5,385 bases of DNA from an uncultured Flavobacteriales bacterium (GTDB taxonomy: Bacteria; Bacteroidota; Bacteroidia; Flavobacteriales_D; Crocinitomicaceae): assembly GCA_903899795.1 (NCBI GenBank), contig CAIUKX010000342.1, positions 1 through 5,385 on the forward strand, given 5' to 3'. The position numbers and the translations under genes were made by a program. The notes under the pieces are model-generated. The model was given only the letters and a program-made list of their open reading frames with translations, was not told the DNA's origin and made no database searches. Positions 1-5,385 of the stretch are shown here, piece by piece. How positions within the stretch are numbered: position 1 is the first letter of the stretch; each line of letters starts with the position of its first letter.

Positions 1-1
1 G

Positions 2-337
2 TCAAACTACAGTAATAAAGCTGTTTACATTCATTGTTCTGCTGATGCCATTATTCCTACCTGGGCATTCATGCTCGTTTCTTCCCGTCTAACTGAATTT
101 GCAGCATTTCATATCCTTGGAAGCAAAGAAGAACTGGAAAAACAACTGATCCTTGAAAAAATCAAAGCTGAACCGCTCGATCCTTTTATGGATGGAAGAG
201 TTGTCGTTAAAGGTTGCTCCGATATTCCGGCTGCTGATTTTGCAATGGTTGAATTATTGAAACATCTCCAACCTGTGGTGAAAAGCCTTATGTTTGGTGA
301 ACCTTGCAGCACTGTTCCGGTTTATAAGAGGAAGTAG
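2..337 (+). CDS. DUF2480 family protein, C-terminal part (5' end outside window)
   Basis: The reading frame is open from base 2 and stops at TAG 335-337, giving 111 visible residues. The ATG at 71 is internal, because conserved family sequence continues upstream of it. I recognise the family from CSADAIIPTWA (visible residues 12-22), VVVKGC (67-72) and the C-terminal block of QPVVKSLMFGEP (90-101) followed by CSTVPVYKRK (102-111). DUF2480 proteins are about 165-170 residues as I recall, so some 55-60 N-terminal residues lie off the left edge. The C-terminus looks intact. There is no signal peptide or membrane segment in the visible part, so a cytoplasmic protein is likely. The biochemical function is unknown. 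Three cysteines (C12, C72, C102) sit inside the conserved blocks. From memory, flavobacterial members often follow suf iron-sulfur assembly genes, which would then lie just left of this window; that is not visible here. The family call is firm and the role is open. Confidence 0.9.
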   Translation, partial: SNYSNKAVYIHCSADAIIPTWAFMLVSSRLTEFAAFHILGSKEELEKQLILEKIKAEPLDPFMDGRVVVKGCSDIPAADFAMVELLKHLQPVVKSLMFGEPCSTVPVYKRK

Positions 338-605
338 ATCTAAGACCACTGCGCTGAAAGACATAAGAAACAAGACTTATTATGACAGAAACATCATTCT
401 TGAAAGTCAATTGGATAATGAGAGAGTTAAATTAATAGCTTTATCCTAAACATACTGAATTAAGGCGTGACATACCGAAAACTAGAAGGAAAGGAAATGC
501 AATGATGATATACTGTTACCTAGACAAAATATTTTAATTATTTAATCTATTTGAAAAGAATCTATCAAAAATGAGATATCTTTTGTTCGGCCTTGTATTT
601 CATGA

Positions 606-702
606 TTTTTCAGCGCTCTGAATCGAGTTAAATTAAAGCGGAAGCTCATGGAGTTTACGGAATGAGATCACCGTTTTAAACTCGATTCAGAAGGCAGAAA
701 AG
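606..702. repeat. Long imperfect hairpin / palindromic element (about 97 bases)
   Basis: The arms pair in nested blocks. The core is 13 perfect base pairs, 617-629 (tctgaatcgagtt) with 679-691 (aactcgattcaga). Inside it, after a 4-base bulge (630-633), 634-641 pairs with 671-678 (8 pairs, one G-U). Then 645-649 (ctcat) pairs with 662-666 (atgag) around a 12-base loop (650-661). Outside the core, 613-614 pairs with 694-695 and 606-611 pairs with 697-702 (one wobble). This gives roughly 34 pairs in all. Neither strand shows a T-run straight after the structure, so it is not a classical intrinsic terminator. A REP- or MITE-like dispersed palindrome, or a structured RNA, are the main alternatives. 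No target-site duplication is evident. Confidence 0.65.
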
Positions 703-766
703 GGATTTGCAGAAATATAGATTCTTGAAGGTGAAAACCAAAAATGCAAATTCAATGAAATACACA

Positions 767-806
767 GCCTTGACTTTTTGTTTCTTTTGCGTCAAGGCAA
801 AAGAAA
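767..806. repeat. Two overlapping, mutually exclusive inverted repeats
   Basis: Two perfect inverted repeats share bases. The first is gccttgac (767-774) with gtcaaggc (791-798), 8 pairs around a 16-base spacer. The second is tttcttttgc (781-790) with gcaaaagaaa (797-806), 10 pairs around a 6-base loop. Bases 797-798 belong to both, and the left arm of the second lies in the loop of the first, so only one can form at a time. The sequence gives me an impression of a motif that recurs between genes in Bacteroidota genomes, but this is memory only. A dispersed repeat is the likeliest reading. A role in transcript ends between the convergent genes is possible. Confidence 0.55.
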
Positions 807-850
807 ATGGAAATATCAAATAAACCTATAATTATTTTCGGAGGTCCAAT

Positions 851-885
851 AAAAATTAATCTGATTCATTAAAATGAAGTGTCAG
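851..885 (-). terminator. Weak candidate intrinsic terminator of the minus-strand operon
   Basis: Read on the minus strand, CTGA (885-882) pairs with TCAG (864-861), and TTCAT (878-874) pairs with ATGAA (869-865), around a 4-base loop, with a 3-base bulge (CAC) on the 5' side. The hairpin is followed by ATTAATTTTTATT, a short U-rich tract. The deacetylase stop codon (TGA, 884-882) lies inside the stem. The position is right for ending the operon. The stem is AT-rich and bulged, so efficiency is doubtful. Confidence 0.35.
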
Positions 886-1499
886 TTTTCAGTAATCACT
901 CCAAACTCAAATCCCTTTGATTGAAGCAACTTCAGCAATTGAGGTAACAAATTCTGAACTCGATCTTTTACTTTGGAATTGTCATGCAAAACGAGAATAT
1001 CTCCTTTTTTAATCTGACGATTTGCTTTTTTAAGAATCAACTCAACAGGAACTGTTTTATCGAAATCATATGATAGCCATGACCACATCACAATTCGATA
1101 TTTTTTGGCCAGTTGAAAAGATTGCCAGGTTCTAATTCGACCATAGGGCGGACGAAACAAATTATTGTTAACCAATTTTTGTGTTTCATCAACCGATTTT
1201 TTATAACTCTCAAAAGGTATTTTAGTTCCTTTCTCGTGGTTCATTGTATGATTCCCCACGATGTGACCTTCCATCTGTATTCTTTCGAATAAATCGGGAG
1301 ATCGGAGGATATTACTTCCCACACAAAAGAATGTCGCTTTGATATTTTCTTGCTTCAGAATATCTAAAACCCAGGGAGTAATTTCAGGATCAGGACCATC
1401 GTCAAAGGTCAGATAAATTGTATTTTCAGAACGTGAAAAACCCCACGTTCTTCGAGGAAAAATCCAATAGAAAAATCGTGGGGTTTTAAATAATTTCAT
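882..1499 (-). CDS. Polysaccharide deacetylase family protein (CE4/NodB homology domain)
   Basis: A predicted metal-dependent carbohydrate esterase of 205 residues, which would remove acetyl groups from an N-acetylated sugar; the substrate is unknown. All NodB motifs are readable: TFDDGP at 31-36 (D33 likely catalytic base, D34 metal ligand), NHTMNH at 83-88 (H84 and H88 metal ligands), RPPYGR at 116-121, WLSYDFD at 141-147 and LVLHDN at 169-174 (H172 likely catalytic acid). The domain fills the whole protein, in the compact form common in Bacteroidota. No convincing signal peptide or membrane helix is present; the N-terminus (KLFKTPRFFYWIFPRR) is basic and aromatic, so location is uncertain. 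I chose the ATG at 1499-1497. The frame stays open two TTG codons further (to 1505), but ATG is the simpler start and leaves 7 bases after the upstream stop codon (1509-1507). No strong Shine-Dalgarno is seen. It is co-oriented with and directly downstream of the GT117-like gene, so almost certainly co-transcribed. The enzyme class is well supported and the activity on a particular polymer is not. Confidence 0.93.
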   Translation of the reverse strand: MKLFKTPRFFYWIFPRRTWGFSRSENTIYLTFDDGPDPEITPWVLDILKQENIKATFFCVGSNILRSPDLFERIQMEGHIVGNHTMNHEKGTKIPFESYKKSVDETQKLVNNNLFRPPYGRIRTWQSFQLAKKYRIVMWSWLSYDFDKTVPVELILKKANRQIKKGDILVLHDNSKVKDRVQNLLPQLLKLLQSKGFEFGVITEN

Positions 1500-1506
1500 C
1501 AACAAT

Positions 1507-4500
1507 CTATTCAGGTTCCACTGAATCCATTGCCTGCATTTGATCCATCATTCTTTGCATATCTACTGCACCTGCATTATCTGGTTGAGCTCCAACGGGA
1601 GCAGGACCTTTTAAGAAGTTATAATAAACACCAATTGCTTGAATATGTTCCTCTAATTCACTTCTCATCACAGAATATGAGCCTGTTGAAGTTTCACCAT
1701 CATCAGTAGCTTTTGTTTTTAAGTCCGAATAAATTCTCGGGAATACTTTATTAAACAAAATACTGATTTTTGCATTCAATCGTTTTGCCAATGCTCCGTT
1801 TGGATCACCATCAGCCGGATCTAAAACAGCAGATGCTAATTTCAAATAATCATCCAATGTAGCATATACATCTTTTCTGTTTTTTCCTGCAAAGTAAGCA
1901 TCGCTGTTTTCAAAATAAGTTAAGATGGACTCTAATTGACTAGCAATTTCAGTTCCTAACTTCTCTGCTGCTTTTTTATCACCTGCTCTGTATAATAAGG
2001 ACACATAATCATGAAGAATTCCATCGGCATAACCTTCCAATGATAAACTTCCCAATTTGTATTGTTCTCTCGAAGGTCCGCATTCACCGTGATCAATCAC
2101 CACATTTGCCGGCATTACTTCCAACGAGCGATTTAATAAATTAGCCGCTTTTTTCTTGTATAAAGGAATATCTCTATCCGCATTTTTCAAGATTTTTTCC
2201 ATAGCGATCGCTTCATCTGCATATCCGCCTTTTCTCAAACCATCAATGTATCCCTGACCACGTTGCTTGATTTGTTTAGCCTCTTCGATTTTATTCAAGA
2301 AGTCTTCTGCTAATGAAGCAAATTGTGTTCTGTATTGCGAAGTATGGCGACGTGCGTAGTAATCCGTCAATACATCCGGATTTTTCATATCACCGTATAC
2401 ATACTTGTTCATCAGGTTATCATACATCTCATCCGATAAGATACTTCCTCGTACAGTTTTCAAAGGAGACAATTCGAAAGTCATTCCGTTTTGTTTCACA
2501 TAACGGCCACGGTACAACGCCATCGAAACATCAGAGCCTCCAGGACTTGAGAAGAAAATACCACGTTTCCAATCATTATTCGCTAGGATATCCAACATCA
2601 TCACTTGTTCACGCGTAATTCCCTGCACATCAAACTGGAAACGAAGTTCATCAAAACATTCTGCTTTTTGAGCGTTCGTAATCAATCCTGATTTTACTGC
2701 ATTTTCTTTGTTTACTTTTAAGATCATACCTGTTGAAGGAAAGAATCTCAATAAATGCTCTCCGGAGTAGGTAATCAAATTCTTGTCGTCACGAACGAAA
2801 TTCATGATGTCTTTAATATCGGCATGATCCCAACTTTTCTCCATATCCAATAATGCTGATTGGAAAGATTGAGCCTGCGCATTGTCCAATGTCACCAACC
2901 CATTTTGCAAAGCAGAAATCAATTCGAATCCAGCCTGGTATTTATTGTAGAATTCTTTTGCAAGATCTTTACTTCCAACTGTTGTCAATGTTTTCTTCAA
3001 TAAATCCAAACGGGAAGACACATTCGCCTGACTGCTTGTCATTACTGAAACTACCGGACTTACTTTCATCATAAATTGTTCCAAAGCAGCGATTGCAGCA
3101 GGTCTGTTGTTTTTCAATCGCATCTTGATGACATCATTTATGATTCGTTCACCAGCATTCATGTAGAACAAGTTCGCCAAGTCCATAAACATCACCTGAT
3201 CCGTATAACCTGCATACATCAGAATTTGATCTTCTGTGAATTTAATTGGTAATGGATCTGATTTATAGGCTCTCATTTTCATTTGATCCGTATACCAGTC
3301 GGTTTGCATCAACGAAAGATTACACACACGAACATCTGTCCGCAAACCTTCCACCTCTTGCATGTACCAAAGCGGGAATGTATCGTTATCGCCGTTGGTA
3401 AACAGAATTGAATTTTTGGTGCAGGATTCCAAATAATTGGTTGCCAAGTCCCTTGCAGTAGTTTTTAAACTTCTGTCGTGATCATCCCAGCCTTGCATGC
3501 CCATAATAACAGGAACAAATAATCCCAATAAAATGGCAACGACAGCTCCCTGTGAATCAGACTTAAACACTTTCCTCAATCCAGACATAATAGCCAATGC
3601 GACGAGGCTTATAAAGGACATGATCATCCAGGTCATTGTATTTGGCATTGAGATTTCACTTCCACTATCAATAATCATCGCAAGAATCAAACCACCCCCA
3701 AAAACAATAGCAATTCGTTTGTATTCTTCTTTTCCAAAATTCGTAAAGGCCTCATACAACGCATAAACCCCGATACCAATCCAAAGTGCAAAGAAATAAA
3801 ACGATCCAGCGAATGCATAATCACGTTCCCTAGGTTCATTCGTTTTTTGATTCAGATAAACTACAATGGCAATACCTGTAAATAAGAAAGCTAAGAATAC
3901 TACAAATGCATCTTTTGGATTTCTGTAAAAATGGAAAATCAAACCGATGATCCCTAAAATCAAAGGCAGCATGTAGAAGTTGTTGTGACCTGGATTTTCA
4001 CTCGTATAGTAGGGTGCTGAATCTTCTTGATTACCCAAACGTGCATCATCGATAACGCTGTATCCGGTTGTCCAGTTTCCTCGCATACTTTCACCGCCAT
4101 GACCTTGAATATCGTTCTGACGACCGGAGAAATTCCACATAAAATAACGCCAGTACATCCATCCGATTTGATAACGAGCGAAATACGTCAGGTTTTCACT
4201 GAATGCTGGTAATCGCTTACCATCTTTTCCTATATCCGTTGTAATATCTTTATTGTTTGCATCGTATCCCGACCATTCGACATAACCTGCAACTTTACCC
4301 GGATCACTTTCAAACATCCTTGGAAAAACAGTTCCTTGGGCGTACGTTGGAACAACTTCTTCTCTGTTAGGACCTTTATTGGATTCAAAGTACTTCTCGT
4401 TGACTTCGCATCCAGGACCATTTTTCTGAGCATAATTCTGAGCATCTTTCTCGCTTCTGAAAGCTTTCAATTCTACATCACCTTTGGTAACAACGAATCT

Positions 4501-5385
4501 TCTCAAAAAGATTGGAGAACGATCTCCAAAATCAGATTTTTCATTTTCTTTTGAATTCCAGTATTGACCGTACATCAATGGAGATGAACCGTATTGTTCA
4601 CGTTTCAAATACGAACGCAATGTTACCAGGTTTTCTGGATCATTTTCATCCAAAGGTGGATTTGCATTCGAACGAATCACAATGACAGCAAATGATCCGT
4701 AACCGATCAACAAAACCACCAATCCCATCATTGCATTGTAAAGGATCGAATGTCCTTTCTTACGGGCATATCGAATTCCGAAAACGCAACCGATAATCAA
4801 GACAGCAAAGAAAAACAAGGTTCCACTGAAGAAAGGTAAACCAAGCGTATTTTTAAATAATACCTCAAACTGCGACGCAAACCAAATCGATCCCGGGATA
4901 ATTGCTTCTTGAATAAATCCTAAAATAACAATAGAAAGTACTCCGGTAATAAGAATTCCACTGAAATCAGCCACTTTCTTGAGACGGAAATAGATTACAA
5001 AACCGATCGCAGGAACCACCAAAATACCTAGTAAATGGACTCCAATTGCAAGTCCCAACAAGAACATAATCATGATTAACCAACGATTCGGAGAGTATTC
5101 TGCATCCAAATCGCCATGCTGAACCAATGACATTTCTTCATCCCATTTCAAAATCGCCCAAAAAATAGCAGCCGTAAACAAAGATGCCATCGCATATACC
5201 TCACCCTCAACAGCTGAGAACCAAAATGAATCAGAAAAAGTGTACGCCATTGCTCCGATAAATCCACTTCCCAGAATAGCAATTTTTTCACCATTTGATA
5301 ATTCCGATTTATTTCTCAATGCAATTTTCTTCGCCAACAAAGTGATGGACCAGAACATAAACAAAATCGACAATGAACTACAAAC
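1507..5385 (-). CDS. DUF2723 / glycosyltransferase family 117-like (TMEM260-like) polytopic membrane protein, N-terminus outside window
   Basis: The frame is open from the right edge to TAG at 1509-1507, giving 1292 visible residues (numbered from the codon at 5385-5383). The TTG at 5373-5371 is not the true start, since the frame continues to the edge. The family is recognised from AYTFSDSFWFSAVEGEVY (47-64), the NEPRERDYAFAGSFY stretch (516-530) and TNGDNDTFPLWY (663-674). Hydrophobic segments lie at about 1-18, 35-59, 63-81, 101-133, 141-162, 183-206 and 214-238. A soluble stretch follows (about 240-468), then six more hydrophobic segments (468-488, 492-512, 521-546, 555-573, 585-604, 613-633). 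A soluble C-terminal region of some 660 residues starts near QGWDDHDRS and ends in a Met/Gln-rich tail. By recollection of homologues, about 80 N-terminal residues are missing, including the acidic D-C-GEF-like motif expected near the active site. Human TMEM260 of this family is a protein O-mannosyltransferase, so a GT-C enzyme of the inner membrane with periplasmic soluble parts is inferred. Donor and acceptor are unknown. It is first in the visible operon with the deacetylase. Confidence 0.92.
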   Translation of the reverse strand, partial: VCSSLSILFMFWSITLLAKKIALRNKSELSNGEKIAILGSGFIGAMAYTFSDSFWFSAVEGEVYAMASLFTAAIFWAILKWDEEMSLVQHGDLDAEYSPNRWLIMIMFLLGLAIGVHLLGILVVPAIGFVIYFRLKKVADFSGILITGVLSIVILGFIQEAIIPGSIWFASQFEVLFKNTLGLPFFSGTLFFFAVLIIGCVFGIRYARKKGHSILYNAMMGLVVLLIGYGSFAVIVIRSNANPPLDENDPENLVTLRSYLKREQYGSSPLMYGQYWNSKENEKSDFGDRSPIFLRRFVVTKGDVELKAFRSEKDAQNYAQKNGPGCEVNEKYFESNKGPNREEVVPTYAQGTVFPRMFESDPGKVAGYVEWSGYDANNKDITTDIGKDGKRLPAFSENLTYFARYQIGWMYWRYFMWNFSGRQNDIQGHGGESMRGNWTTGYSVIDDARLGNQEDSAPYYTSENPGHNNFYMLPLILGIIGLIFHFYRNPKDAFVVFLAFLFTGIAIVVYLNQKTNEPRERDYAFAGSFYFFALWIGIGVYALYEAFTNFGKEEYKRIAIVFGGGLILAMIIDSGSEISMPNTMTWMIMSFISLVALAIMSGLRKVFKSDSQGAVVAILLGLFVPVIMGMQGWDDHDRSLKTTARDLATNYLESCTKNSILFTNGDNDTFPLWYMQEVEGLRTDVRVCNLSLMQTDWYTDQMKMRAYKSDPLPIKFTEDQILMYAGYTDQVMFMDLANLFYMNAGERIINDVIKMRLKNNRPAAIAALEQFMMKVSPVVSVMTSSQANVSSRLDLLKKTLTTVGSKDLAKEFYNKYQAGFELISALQNGLVTLDNAQAQSFQSALLDMEKSWDHADIKDIMNFVRDDKNLITYSGEHLLRFFPSTGMILKVNKENAVKSGLITNAQKAECFDELRFQFDVQGITREQVMMLDILANNDWKRGIFFSSPGGSDVSMALYRGRYVKQNGMTFELSPLKTVRGSILSDEMYDNLMNKYVYGDMKNPDVLTDYYARRHTSQYRTQFASLAEDFLNKIEEAKQIKQRGQGYIDGLRKGGYADEAIAMEKILKNADRDIPLYKKKAANLLNRSLEVMPANVVIDHGECGPSREQYKLGSLSLEGYADGILHDYVSLLYRAGDKKAAEKLGTEIASQLESILTYFENSDAYFAGKNRKDVYATLDDYLKLASAVLDPADGDPNGALAKRLNAKISILFNKVFPRIYSDLKTKATDDGETSTGSYSVMRSELEEHIQAIGVYYNFLKGPAPVGAQPDNAGAVDMQRMMDQMQAMDSVEPE

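Larger units (their letters stand above)
338..881. other. Intergenic region between convergent genes
   Basis: This 544-base stretch lies between the DUF2480 stop and the deacetylase stop, so transcription enters it from both sides. It is AT-rich, especially around 525-570. I find no tRNA, rRNA or CRISPR array and no convincing gene. The only ATG-started frames are tiny: 17 codons from 382, and 22 codons from 755 that run across a palindromic element. It does hold two inverted-repeat structures (606-702 and 767-806) and a weak terminator-like hairpin at its right end. A perfect 12-base direct repeat (gagttaaattaa) occurs at 424-435 and 625-636, the second copy lying in the left arm of the large hairpin. 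I see no clear U-tract terminator for the DUF2480 gene. Confidence 0.8.

Noticed and set aside
71..73. ATG at 71 as the start of the DUF2480 gene
   Set aside because: Conserved family sequence (CSADAIIPTWA) lies upstream in the same open frame, so this methionine is internal and the gene begins outside the window.
109..312. 67-residue minus-strand ORF opposite DUF2480
   Set aside because: It is an antisense shadow of a recognised conserved gene and has no features of its own.
364..380. Small hairpin ataag/cttat as a terminator for DUF2480
   Set aside because: Only 5 AT-rich pairs with an uneven loop and no T-run after it.
338..447. Open frame after the DUF2480 stop reading TALKDIRNKTYYDRN and onward, as a gene relic
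   Set aside because: It has no start codon, starts in another frame inside DUF2480, and its length is expected by chance in AT-rich DNA; no family was recognised.
577..585. Promoter-like TA-n3-TTTG before the large hairpin
   Set aside because: The Bacteroidota -7 consensus has a 2-base gap (TAnnTTTG), and the nearest upstream TTG is about 23 bases away, so the match is too loose to annotate.
755..823. 22-codon plus-strand ORF in the intergenic gap
   Set aside because: It runs across the palindromic element at 767-806, has no recognisable similarity or ribosome site, and is short enough to be chance.
1500..1505. TTG codons at 1505 and 1502 as starts for the deacetylase
   Set aside because: They add only two residues; the ATG at 1499 is the normal codon and leaves a sensible 7-base gap after the upstream stop codon.
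2313..4554. Several 60-100 residue ORFs antisense to or out of frame with the DUF2723 gene
   Set aside because: All overlap a well-supported conserved coding frame and show no domain, signal or conserved motif.
5371..5373. TTG at 5373-5371 as the start of the DUF2723 gene
   Set aside because: The frame is open to the window edge and the protein would lack its N-terminal membrane and active-site part, so the gene is truncated by the window instead.

Overview
The window looks like chromosomal DNA from a Bacteroidota bacterium, most likely of the order Flavobacteriales. The evidence is the combination of a DUF2480 protein and a very long DUF2723/GT117 membrane protein, both characteristic of that phylum. 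AT-rich intergenic DNA and start codons without clear Shine-Dalgarno sequences fit the same picture. Genus-level assignment is not possible from sequence reading alone.

Layout: (1) Positions 2-337, plus strand: the C-terminal two thirds of a DUF2480 family protein, cut by the left edge. (2) Positions 338-881: a 544-base gap between convergent genes with no convincing gene. It is not featureless: it holds a long imperfect hairpin (606-702), a compact element with two mutually exclusive stems (767-806) and a weak terminator-like hairpin for the minus-strand operon (851-885). (3) Positions 882-1499, minus strand: a small CE4/NodB-type polysaccharide deacetylase with its catalytic motifs intact. 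(4) Positions 1507-5385, minus strand: a DUF2723 (TMEM260/GT117-like) polytopic membrane protein of at least 1292 residues, whose start lies beyond the right edge.

The membrane protein and the deacetylase are transcribed right to left, separated by 7 bases, and almost certainly form one operon. The likely shared theme is envelope glycan chemistry: a GT-C-like glycosyltransferase facing the periplasm and an enzyme that removes acetyl groups from an N-acetylated sugar. This joint role is inference. DUF2480 belongs to a separate unit entering from the left; from memory, this family often sits at the end of SUF iron-sulfur assembly clusters in flavobacteria.

I see no strong case for an undescribed multi-gene system. 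The coding regions are ordinary for the phylum. The most worthwhile leads are the structured intergenic elements and the functionally unassigned families.
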